Assembly: GCF_017875315.1 (NCBI RefSeq)
Contig: NZ_JAGGMM010000001.1
Span: forward strand, 496,001 to 560,000
Length of the DNA stretch: 64,000 nucleotides
From: Methanomicrobium sp. W14
Lineage (GTDB): Archaea; Halobacteriota; Methanomicrobia; Methanomicrobiales; Methanomicrobiaceae
Direction: 5' to 3'
Shown here: one piece after another, positions 33,672-41,603 of the stretch
How the letters are laid out: every line of letters starts with the position of its first letter
Position numbering within the stretch: position 1 is the first letter of the stretch
Made by a program: the position numbers and the translations under genes
The notes under the pieces: model-generated
What the model saw: only the letters and a program-made list of their open reading frames with translations
What the model was told of the DNA's origin: nothing
The model's database searches: none

Positions 33672-33866
33672 ATATTTAGTGGTTTTATCCCCCCAATCAA
33701 AAGAAGTTTTCCTATTTGATTAATGTTTTGACCAGACTTTTTTCACTTTTGTGCGGCTTTAACATTTTTAAGATTCATTTATTTACAGAGATACCCGGGA
33801 TTTTGCCTGCCCAAATGAAAAATACTACAAAACTAAATATTTTATAATACCGGTTTAGAAGTTTTT

Positions 33867-35000
33867 TTAAATTACATCTTTTCTGAAACTGTTGTTTGAA
33901 GGGTCAAGAAGGATTTCGTTTGAAAGTCCCCTGAATGATATTGCTGCGACAGCACCGATTATGCCTCTCTTCCCTTTTACAAATATTTTATTGATATTAG
34001 CGATGTTTTCTGCATCCTCTTCCGTGATTCTGTTGCACCTTGCCGATATGCCGTAATCCCTGAGGCTTTCAGGGATTACAAACCCTGTTTTTATTGCAAT
34101 ACCCCAGTCCTCTGACAATGACTCGTTTTCGACGAAACGTACAGCAATATCACTTATTTTCTTTGCTTCCCGGGGGATTACCGCAAGTTCAATGAAACTG
34201 CATGAATTTCCTGCCGTGCAGTCTTTAATGTCCGGGTTTAGCATAACCACCCTGTGTGATATCGGTATTACGCTCTTCAGCCTGCTTAAAAACTGAAGAA
34301 GACCCAAGGCCAGGGCAAATGTTGCACCTTCGTTTTTTGTGTCGGTATCATCGACCCCTATTATCAGATGGGACATAGAATATGTATATACGTCCCCTTC
34401 AGTAACCGGCCCCTCATTACAGATTCTGATGTCATATACCCCTTCTGCCATCTTCATCATGCCGGTCAGAGAGTATGCAGGTCCTCCTACACACCTTATT
34501 TTCTGGACAATAAAATTACCTTTCTTCTGTACATCAACAACGCCGACAGCGGGTGACGGGTAGAGTCCTATTTCCGTGTCAGGGAAAGTGTATCCTGTTT
34601 TAAGACAGGACTTCTCTATAAGCAGGTTTCCGTCTCTCTGCGCACTTATGATAACCCCTTTTGCGAAAAGATGGTGATAATGGCAGAAAGCAGCACAGCC
34701 GTTGCTTCTGCATTCGTGAAAAATAAGGACAAAATCCCCGTCGACTGTTGTGAATATTCTTTTGCATGCACTCTGGGGAGTAACGCTTTTTGTTACATAT
34801 CTGGCAGGAGAACGTCCTCTTTTCTCCTCTTTTATTATGACACAGTTCTCATCAACGAGACGGTTTATCCAGTCCTGAACTGTGCTCCTGGGAAGATTTG
34901 TTTTTTCCTCGATGTCGTGAACTATAAAGTACCCCCTGTCCAGGGTGCACTCTCTCATTAACTCCAGCAGTTCTCTTCTTTTTTCAATTACGCCTGCCAT
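33867..35000 (-). CDS. HTH protein with methanogenesis marker 11-like domain
   Basis: About 377 residues from the ATG at 35000, which has GTGG 5 nt upstream (the frame is open to 35009). An N-terminal winged helix (ELMRECTLDRGYFIVHDIEEKTNLPRSTVQDWINRLVDE) precedes a Cys/His-rich stretch (CRSNGCAAFCHYHH). The main domain carries LIIGVDDTDTKNEGATFALALGLLQ, with the DDTD motif shared by TiaS and methanogenesis marker protein 11. Marker 11 proteins occur only in methanogens and their function is unknown. Fusion to the HTH appears to be a Methanomicrobiales-type variant; this assignment rests on motif memory. It overlaps the hom stop by 17 nt. Confidence 0.65.
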   Translation of the reverse strand: MAGVIEKRRELLELMRECTLDRGYFIVHDIEEKTNLPRSTVQDWINRLVDENCVIIKEEKRGRSPARYVTKSVTPQSACKRIFTTVDGDFVLIFHECRSNGCAAFCHYHHLFAKGVIISAQRDGNLLIEKSCLKTGYTFPDTEIGLYPSPAVGVVDVQKKGNFIVQKIRCVGGPAYSLTGMMKMAEGVYDIRICNEGPVTEGDVYTYSMSHLIIGVDDTDTKNEGATFALALGLLQFLSRLKSVIPISHRVVMLNPDIKDCTAGNSCSFIELAVIPREAKKISDIAVRFVENESLSEDWGIAIKTGFVIPESLRDYGISARCNRITEEDAENIANINKIFVKGKRGIIGAVAAISFRGLSNEILLDPSNNSFRKDVI

Positions 35001-35970
35001 TGCAACCACTTATAAAAAGCAGGTCGGAGATTATTGCGCTTGCAGTCTCAACGGAACCCGCTCCTTTTCCGATAAAAGTCACATCACCGGCGAGGTCTGT
35101 CTCTGCCGTGACTGCATTAAGTGTACCGGAAACGACAAGCGTATGATTCTTGGGAAGGACTCTTGGCGATACCCGGAGAACTTTATCTTCGGCGTTTATC
35201 TCACCGATAAGCCTGATTGTCTTTTCTTCCTCGTGTGCAAGTTGCAGAGCTTCAGACGGTACATTGTCAATTCCGGTTATTTCAACATCATCCAGGGTTT
35301 TGTCGAATCCGAATATTGTATTTGCAAGGATTACAAGTTTGATTGCCGTGTCGATGCCCTTGATATCATATGTCGGGTCGGCTTCGGCATATCCGAGCTC
35401 TCTCGCCTCGGAAAGCGCCTGTTTGTATGTCAGTTTCTCATTAGACATGCGTGTCAGGATATAGTTGCATGTACCGTTGAATATCCCGTATATCCGTTTT
35501 ATTTTATTCCCGGCAAGTCCGTGCTGGAGTGCATGAATCAGGGGAATCGCACCACAGACCGTTGCTTCGTATTTAAAATAGCAGTTTTTTGATTCAGCAA
35601 TTTCCATAAGATTTTTGAATTCCAGTGCAACAGGACCTTTGTTTGAAGTTACAACGCTTTTTCCCCTGGAGAGGGCACATTTTATGTAGTTTAAGGCCGG
35701 CTGTCCCGATATCGCATTTGTAGGAGTCACTTCCACGAGAACGTCATAGTCCGCTGACTTTATAATATCTTCTGCAGTTATATTTTTGTCCCCGCAAAGG
35801 CCTGTCTTTCGTTTATTCTCAAGGATTTGGGGGATATTAAGTCCCTGATTGTCTATAATCCCGCTTTTTGAATCCGCAACCGCTGTAATTGTGATGCCAA
35901 GGTTCTTCCTGGAGATAATCCCGGCAAGCCCCTTTCCTACCGACCCGAAGCCAATTATAGCGATTTTCAT
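34984..35970 (-). CDS. hom: Homoserine dehydrogenase
   Basis: 328 residues. An N-terminal Rossmann fold (MKIAIIGFGSVGKGLAGII), VEVTPTNAISGQPAL, and SNKGPVAL lead into the catalytic region YEATVCGAIPLIHAL, IYGIFNGTCNYILTRM, and ELGYAEADPTYDIKGIDTAIKL, which contain the Glu/Asp/Lys residues of the aspartate-semialdehyde/homoserine reaction. It lacks a C-terminal ACT domain; a separate ACT protein is encoded just upstream with a 4-nt ATGA overlap. It serves threonine, methionine and isoleucine synthesis. Confidence 0.93.
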   Translation of the reverse strand: MKIAIIGFGSVGKGLAGIISRKNLGITITAVADSKSGIIDNQGLNIPQILENKRKTGLCGDKNITAEDIIKSADYDVLVEVTPTNAISGQPALNYIKCALSRGKSVVTSNKGPVALEFKNLMEIAESKNCYFKYEATVCGAIPLIHALQHGLAGNKIKRIYGIFNGTCNYILTRMSNEKLTYKQALSEARELGYAEADPTYDIKGIDTAIKLVILANTIFGFDKTLDDVEITGIDNVPSEALQLAHEEEKTIRLIGEINAEDKVLRVSPRVLPKNHTLVVSGTLNAVTAETDLAGDVTFIGKGAGSVETASAIISDLLFISGCNGRRN

Positions 35971-36470
35971 AATGTCCCCTCCAGTGGTTCGACTATCAGG
36001 ATTTTTTTCTGCTTTGCGACTTTTTTGAGTATTTCCATTGCACGGTTGATGTTCTCAATGCTGTCTGATTTAATCGTCATTTTGGCTGAAGTCGGTTCAT
36101 TTATTGCAGGCATAAGCATTGAAAGTTCGCCTACCTCGGCAAATCCTGTGGCGTCAATTCTGTCAACTGTATCGCTTAAGTCGGTATGCATGAGATGACC
36201 TATCAGGATTACCGATCTTCTTACAAGATATCTTTCCTCCCCTATCCGAAGGATGGAAACACCGTTTTTTCTAAGCATCTCCTTTAAAGATTCAAGCTTT
36301 TCCTCTGGCATCTCAAGAGTTATTTCAACATCCAGAGTTTCTTTATCGGACACCGGGTCCCTTTCGTGTATAACTGATTTGATATTTCCTCCAAGATCAG
36401 ACACCGGTTTCAGCGCTGTTATAAGCTGCCCGGGAGAGTCCCTGATTTCAAGTTTCATGGATACCTGCAT
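35967..36470 (-). CDS. ACT-domain amino-acid-binding protein
   Basis: About 167 residues from the ATG at 36470 (AAGGTG about 10 nt upstream; the frame opens at 36506). An N-terminal ACT fold (MKLEIRDSPGQLITALKPVSDLGGNIKSVIHERD to VDVEITLEM) is followed by a second ACT-like unit (FAEVGELSMLMPAINEPTSAKMTIKSD). Its stop overlaps the start of hom by 4 nt. It is probably the detached regulatory domain giving feedback control to homoserine dehydrogenase. Confidence 0.88.
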   Translation of the reverse strand: MQVSMKLEIRDSPGQLITALKPVSDLGGNIKSVIHERDPVSDKETLDVEITLEMPEEKLESLKEMLRKNGVSILRIGEERYLVRRSVILIGHLMHTDLSDTVDRIDATGFAEVGELSMLMPAINEPTSAKMTIKSDSIENINRAMEILKKVAKQKKILIVEPLEGTL

Positions 36471-36579
36471 ATATCTGAAAACACCTTTTATTTGATTTGG
36501 ACTCAAAAGAAGATAAGCCTTCTATAATAATTTATGAAGAAAATATAAAGATTTTGAGAAAGGGACTGTTTATGACTGT

Positions 36580-37386
36580 TCACAGGTTTTTCAGTTTTTT
36601 GTCGACTTTTGCAAAGAAGTTTTTGCCTGCATTGATGAACAGTGCCGGCTCCGGGGACTTTTCGACGTACAATACATTTCCGTTGTAAAGCTCCATTATG
36701 TGCTGTCCGTCGATAACAAGGTCAGCCGGTTTAATGCTGTCAAGCTCAATTCTCAGTCTTCTTTTGCTGCTCACAAGATGCGGCCTCGACGACAGGTAAT
36801 ACGGTGCCAGGGGGACCACAAGAAAACCGTCTATCCAGGGGTCGACTATCGGACCTCCGGCACTCATCGCGTAGCCGGTCGAACCTGTCGGAGTACTTAC
36901 AAGGACTCCGTCAGCCCTGAACTGTTCGGCCGGGACATAATCTATATTTATAATAAGCTGGAGAATTTTTGCAGGTCTGGATGTCACAATAACGGCTTCG
37001 TTTAAGGCTTCACCCACATATTCCCCGTCAACAAGAAGGTGAAGGCGCATCCTCTGCTCTACAGTATAGTCTCCGGACTCTATCTTCAGGAGGTATTCCT
37101 TTGCCTCATCCGGTTCAAGTTCGGTCAGAAAACCCACACGTCCCCTGTTGATTCCTATTATCGGCACCTGCTCTTTGAGCTGCCTCACGGTATGAAGGAC
37201 TGTCCCGTCGCCTCCTATAACTATCGCGGCATCTCCTTTGAGGTCTTTAAAATCCGTGCCGAAGGCTTTTCCCAGGGCAGTTGAGGTCCGGGTCTCATAA
37301 ACTACAGCATGTCCTCTTTCCGCCAGAAACGATGATATGTCGTCTGCCAGTACCAGTGCCTTTTTGTCATCAGGTCTTGCAACCAA
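36580..37386 (-). CDS. nadK: NAD kinase
   Basis: Phosphorylates NAD to NADP. GGDGTVLH (about residue 58), NRGRVGFL, ADGVLVSTPTGSTGYAMSAGGP and the LVIDGQH region match NAD/diacylglycerol kinase-fold enzymes. The listed start is TTG 37386, but it lies 17 nt from the only ribosome binding site (GAGGTGA, overlapping the stop of the upstream gene). The frame upstream reads ATT-ATC-AGA-TTT-ATA-TTG. The ATC at 37398 has ideal spacing and would give the usual N-terminus MRFILVARPDD, so a non-canonical start is likely. Confidence 0.92.
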   Translation of the reverse strand: MVARPDDKKALVLADDISSFLAERGHAVVYETRTSTALGKAFGTDFKDLKGDAAIVIGGDGTVLHTVRQLKEQVPIIGINRGRVGFLTELEPDEAKEYLLKIESGDYTVEQRMRLHLLVDGEYVGEALNEAVIVTSRPAKILQLIINIDYVPAEQFRADGVLVSTPTGSTGYAMSAGGPIVDPWIDGFLVVPLAPYYLSSRPHLVSSKRRLRIELDSIKPADLVIDGQHIMELYNGNVLYVEKSPEPALFINAGKNFFAKVDKKLKNL

Positions 37387-37402
37387 TATAAATCTGATAA
37401 TC

Positions 37403-38179
37403 TCACCTCAGGTATTCTATGGTTTTTTTATGGATCAGCCCGTTTGTAGCTATAAGGCACTGGCCGCAGCTGACATCGTCCGAAAATTTAACGGGGTTGC
37501 CGCATTTATCGGATATAGTCCCTCCTGCTTCACTGCAGAAAAGCATTCCCGCTGCGGCGTCAGTAATTCTGAGAGTGTTTCTTATATCAATAAATCCGTC
37601 AAGGCGTCCGCACCCTACATAGCACAGTTCCAGCGCCGATGCCCCGTAGAGCCTCCACCTGCGGATCTTCTCTCCCAGTTTTACAATTGTCTCAGGGTCA
37701 AATTTTTTCCCGTAAATACTGATTGTACTTTTTTCAAGAAGTTTTGTCGATGAAACTTTTACTTTCTTTGTGTTGTTGTACGCTCCGAGACCCTTTTCCG
37801 CGTAAAAATACTCCCCACGCGCAAGGTCCTTCACGTAGGCCTTTTTTATTACACCATCTTCTGCATAGGCAATTGATAAGGCATAGAACGGGTTTCCGGT
37901 GACTGCGTTGTGCGTGCCGTCGACTGGGTCAAGATATACCGTTCCTTTTTCTCCTCCTATGCTGACGCAGCCGGCTTCTTCGCTGATAAGAGTCCTTCCA
38001 AGTGAGTTTTCCTTCAGGTAATTCAGGACTATGTCCTCTGCGACCTGGTCTATTTTTTTTGTAGGTGTTCCGTCCGCGCCCTGCCTGACAACCAGTGCGC
38101 CGTCTCGTGTACCTATAAGTGGAGATATGCCTTCAATGACTTCTCTTGCGATCTCCTCGCAGCGTTCAGGGAATTCCAT
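37403..38179 (-). CDS. Archaeal inositol monophosphatase/fructose-1,6-bisphosphatase
   Basis: 258 residues of the Li+-sensitive phosphatase family. The metal-binding motifs are LISEEAG, YLDPVDGTHNAVTGNPFYALSIAY and ITDAAAGMLFCSEAGG. Archaeal members dephosphorylate both inositol-1-phosphate and fructose-1,6-bisphosphate, serving lipid-precursor synthesis and gluconeogenesis. Coupled to nadK, as in several archaea where the two domains are even fused (NADK plus MJ0917-like phosphatase). Confidence 0.92.
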   Translation of the reverse strand: MEFPERCEEIAREVIEGISPLIGTRDGALVVRQGADGTPTKKIDQVAEDIVLNYLKENSLGRTLISEEAGCVSIGGEKGTVYLDPVDGTHNAVTGNPFYALSIAYAEDGVIKKAYVKDLARGEYFYAEKGLGAYNNTKKVKVSSTKLLEKSTISIYGKKFDPETIVKLGEKIRRWRLYGASALELCYVGCGRLDGFIDIRNTLRITDAAAGMLFCSEAGGTISDKCGNPVKFSDDVSCGQCLIATNGLIHKKTIEYLR

Positions 38180-38260
38180 TCTATCTAACCTGTATATTTC
38201 ATGATTCTTCGCTGAATTTATTTAAGTTGATTGTAATATACATAATAGAGTTTGATCATT

Positions 38261-38641
38261 ATGAAAGAACAGACTGAAGTAGGAAAATTAAAAGAGGGAC
38301 GATATGTCGTCGTTGAAGATGAACCGTGTAAAATTCTTGGAATTGCAATATCAAAACCGGGTAAGCACGGAGCAGCAAAGTCAAGGATTGATGTAGTAGG
38401 AATTTTTGACGGTGTAAAACGCTCAATCGTACAGCCGGTAACGGCAAAGACCTACATCCCTATTGTAGAGCGAAAATCCGCACAGATTATCTCGATTTCC
38501 GGAAACAACGTCCAGTTGATGGATGTAAAGGACTTTGAGATGTTTGAGCTGACTCTCCCCGAGGATGAAGTTGCAAAACTTGAAGCAGGTACTGAAATTC
38601 CTTATATTTCATCGATGGGCAAGAGAAAACTTGACAATTAA
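38261..38641 (+). CDS. Translation factor aIF-5A
   Basis: 126 residues, start ATG at 38261. It binds the ribosome E site and relieves stalling at proline-rich stretches. The hypusination/deoxyhypusination loop SKPGKHGAAK is intact (Lys of KHG). SH3-like N-domain (GRYVVVEDEPCKILGIAI) and OB-fold C-domain (VQLMDVKDFEMFELTLPEDE). Stands alone with its own TATA-like region (ATATACATAATA) about 20 nt upstream. The TTG at 38252 is a less likely start. Confidence 0.96.
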   Translation: MKEQTEVGKLKEGRYVVVEDEPCKILGIAISKPGKHGAAKSRIDVVGIFDGVKRSIVQPVTAKTYIPIVERKSAQIISISGNNVQLMDVKDFEMFELTLPEDEVAKLEAGTEIPYISSMGKRKLDN

Positions 38642-38779
38642 TGATAAATATTAATATCTTTGTCATTTTTTACTGTAAAATCATATTCTGGTGTTAAATC
38701 TTCCAAAGAAGATTAAAAAATGTTTTAAATTATATTCCCGGTATTGCTTCTTTGATATTGCAGTTTTAGTATTATGAGA

Positions 38780-39463
38780 TTACAGGTTTAGTATTTTTGC
38801 AATCTCCGAGAATTTTTCTATTGTATAGTCCGGTATAACCTGTGGAGAAGGAATTTTCAGCCAGTCGCCATACTTTGCGTATACTGTTGTCATACCAAGT
38901 TTGTTGCACGGCTCTATCTCTCTTCTCGGGCTGTCGCCGACAACCATCGAATCCGAAGGGTCTGTAGACAGTCTGTCCAGGGCCATTATAAACGTGTTGG
39001 GTTCAGGCTTTCTCCTGCCTGATTTATCAGGGGATATTATATCCCTGAAATATCTGCGTATCCCTATCTTCTCCACCCTTTTTTCCGCCTGTGAACTTTC
39101 GGCATCGGTTACTATCGACATTTTAATCCCTGCATCCGAGATGAGGGGAAGGGTCTCGTAAACACCGGGGTAAGCTACTATTGACTCAAGTTTGACTGAC
39201 TCATAAATCCCGGCGGCTTTTTTGAACGTTTCTTCTCCCGTGATATTTTTGTCTGTCATAAACTGGCTGATGTTTCTGTGGTCTTCAAACCCGAACCCGC
39301 TGTAAAGAAAATATCTTAGGAGTTCTTCTCCAGTCCCGGCTCCTATATAATCAACGACGGCCGTACAGGCCTTCAGCTTTGCATCCGAGAAATCATACAG
39401 TGTATTATCCATATCAAAAAGAATAACGTCAGGTCTTCTGACAACTGTATCCTTTTGATTCAT
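38780..39463 (-). CDS. HAD-family hydrolase (phosphatase)
   Basis: 227 residues from ATG 39463; the frame opens at 39520. It has the HAD motifs: DMDNTLYD (nucleophile Asp), IVTDA (motif II), KPEPNTFIMAL (motif III Lys), and GDSPRREIEPCNKLGMTTVYAKYG (motif IV). The C1 cap lies between. A generic phosphatase; substrate not predictable, perhaps phosphoglycolate-like or nucleotide. The start is uncertain because neither ATG has a clear ribosome binding site. Confidence 0.87.
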   Translation of the reverse strand: MNQKDTVVRRPDVILFDMDNTLYDFSDAKLKACTAVVDYIGAGTGEELLRYFLYSGFGFEDHRNISQFMTDKNITGEETFKKAAGIYESVKLESIVAYPGVYETLPLISDAGIKMSIVTDAESSQAEKRVEKIGIRRYFRDIISPDKSGRRKPEPNTFIMALDRLSTDPSDSMVVGDSPRREIEPCNKLGMTTVYAKYGDWLKIPSPQVIPDYTIEKFSEIAKILNL

Positions 39464-39682
39464 GTTATTATATTTGGCCTGCGGTTTCATAAAAGCAGTG
39501 ACCGTTGCATTGAGAGTCATGAACCAGGCAAAAAAGCGGACATATTAATATCTATGTTATTTCCATTAAAAAACAGATATTTATTTATGCCAAAATGCAG
39601 AGTTTATTTTTATTGGGTGTTTCTTTTTCCTAAGACCTGAAATAAAAAAGAGATTCCTGTATGAAAAGGGGGGAATAATAAA

Positions 39683-41428
39683 ATGACTTCAGATTACGAA
39701 TCGGGGATAACAATTCTTACTAAGATTCTTAATCAGTCATATAAGCCTGACTCATTCATCTTTGATGCATCAAACGGTGCAAATATAATTCTTGACCTCT
39801 CAGGGGAAGTAATTATTGCAAATTCAGCATTTTTCAGAATTTTTGGCACGAACTATGCATCTTTTTCAGGGGGAATATTTTTGTCGGACTTTTTTGATGA
39901 AAACGAGACTTCAAAGCTGAGACTGTTCCTGAAAGAAAGAGTCGGTGACCAGTATAATTCCCCGAAAACAATCGTTCTTTATAAAAATCCCCGTTCAGAC
40001 CAAAAAGGGGAAGTCATTATTACAGGTGTAAGAATCCCGGGCACGGGCAGTATTTTTATTTCAGCAGTGGAAGCAAGACTTGATATGGTGCAGGAAAGTG
40101 TTTTAAAACTGGAAAGAGACCTGCAAAGACCTTATTCAAAAGTTCTGCCTGAGAATGAAGTGATCTCACGCCGTGAAAATAACAAGGTTACAAACAATGC
40201 AGGTGAAAAGAAACTTCCAAAAAAAGGCAGCCAGAAAAGTTTTCAGCTGAAACTTATCAACAGGATTCTTGTTTCCGCAGGTTCAGTTTTTATATTTGGA
40301 AAAATGCTTGATTCAATCTTAAAAATAATTTTAACCGACCTGAAACTGGATATAGGCTATATAAGCATAAAAAGTGCTGACGGTAAAACCGCAAATATAG
40401 CTTCGTCGTCCGATGTTCCTGCAGGCTTTATAGAAAAATACGGTATCCGGAATATAAGGAGCTGGCCGGACAACCTGGTATTTTATGCAGGGCAGCCAAT
40501 GTTTGTCGAAAATCTTCCCAATATAGAACTCGGGAAAAACGATCTTGATATTCTTGAAAGTCTTAATGCGCTTTCATATTCAATAGTGCCTTTTATCACT
40601 GACAACACGGTAATAGGGGCTTTATTCGTAGCTAAAGCTGATGAGTACAGGTTTACGCAGTTTGAAAAGGAAACTCTGGCTCTGATAGGAAGAAAGGCAG
40701 GCAGCATTATACTGCGCGGGATGCTTCAGGAGAAACTTGAAAGCGAATGCAATGAAGCCAGGAAATGTTTCGGCCTGATATTTGAGGATATTTTTGATAT
40801 TAATGAAAACCTTCTGCTCTCTATGGAAAGCATAGGCGATACAGGCATGCCGCGTGGCGATCTGACTGAAAAAATAGTTTCCGATATAAAAAGCAACAGA
40901 AAACTGCTTAGCAACCTGAAGACTCTTCGTGAGAGCTGCAGCACGTCTTTGTTTAGTTCAAAAGAGATATCTGTTGACGATTCAATGCACAGAACCCTGG
41001 AAAGATTCCATGAAACCGTAATAGATTACAGGGACTGCGGGGGGTATGTTTATGCAGACGATAACCTGGCTGAAGTATTCAGCAACCTCATTGATTTTAT
41101 GGTCGAGACTGGCAGAAATGAAAAGAATAACAATAGTATAATCGTAACTCCTGAGATATTGCCTGGAAACGTCATAATTTCTTTTGAAAATGCAGGGACT
41201 TCTCTTACCGAAGAGAAAAAAATGTCCCTTTTTTCAAAATTTGAAAATGAGAATCTGCACCTTGACCTGACATCAACGGGCCTTTATACTGCATATTCTC
41301 TTGTAAAAAAATACGGCGGGACAATTGAAGCTGTTGATCGTATAGCGGGGGACAGCAAAAAAGGGCTCAAATTGAAAGTTTATCTGCTAAGATCATATAG
41401 TTATAAGCCGGAGAATTTACTGACCTGA
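39683..41428 (+). CDS. PAS-GAF protein with degenerate histidine-kinase core
   Basis: 581 residues: an N-terminal PAS-like domain (FDASNGANIILDLSGEVIIANSAFF), a linker, a GAF domain (LVSAGSVFIFGKMLDSILKIILTDLKLDIGYISI to AGSIILRGML), then a kinase-like region. The H-box position (FGLIFEDIFDINENLLLSM) has Glu-Asp with no His. The N-box (LAEVFSNLIDFMVET) keeps one Asn, and the ATP lid (VIISFENAGTSLTEEKK) is degenerate, but GLYTAYSLVKKYGG is preserved. It looks like a pseudo-kinase sensor. Soluble. Confidence 0.8.
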   Translation: MTSDYESGITILTKILNQSYKPDSFIFDASNGANIILDLSGEVIIANSAFFRIFGTNYASFSGGIFLSDFFDENETSKLRLFLKERVGDQYNSPKTIVLYKNPRSDQKGEVIITGVRIPGTGSIFISAVEARLDMVQESVLKLERDLQRPYSKVLPENEVISRRENNKVTNNAGEKKLPKKGSQKSFQLKLINRILVSAGSVFIFGKMLDSILKIILTDLKLDIGYISIKSADGKTANIASSSDVPAGFIEKYGIRNIRSWPDNLVFYAGQPMFVENLPNIELGKNDLDILESLNALSYSIVPFITDNTVIGALFVAKADEYRFTQFEKETLALIGRKAGSIILRGMLQEKLESECNEARKCFGLIFEDIFDINENLLLSMESIGDTGMPRGDLTEKIVSDIKSNRKLLSNLKTLRESCSTSLFSSKEISVDDSMHRTLERFHETVIDYRDCGGYVYADDNLAEVFSNLIDFMVETGRNEKNNNSIIVTPEILPGNVIISFENAGTSLTEEKKMSLFSKFENENLHLDLTSTGLYTAYSLVKKYGGTIEAVDRIAGDSKKGLKLKVYLLRSYSYKPENLLT

Positions 41429-41439
41429 TAAAACCGGAA

Positions 41440-41499
41440 AGCCTAACGGGCGGAGTTGAAACCTGACAACTCAGTCCTTACCGGTGACGTGCTATGCCA
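41440..41499 (-). pseudogene. Decayed tRNA-Thr-like sequence
   Basis: On the minus strand this matches the body of tRNA-Thr (16968-17039): the T-arm GGAGTTGAAACC corresponds to GGAGTTGAACCC, and the anticodon arm GTCCTTACC and the D-arm GCTATGCCA are identical. Acceptor stem pairing is lost and several positions differ, including a small insertion. It cannot fold well and ends after GCCA. It looks like an integration scar or an abandoned duplicate. Confidence 0.7.
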
Positions 41500-41603
41500 T
41501 AAAAATAAAGATAATGTTCTAAGTTTAACAATTGTTACTGGAGTTTTTTGTAATCAGCCTGTAAAACAATTGCACTTGTTTTTGCGGTTATACGGAGTTT
41601 AAG

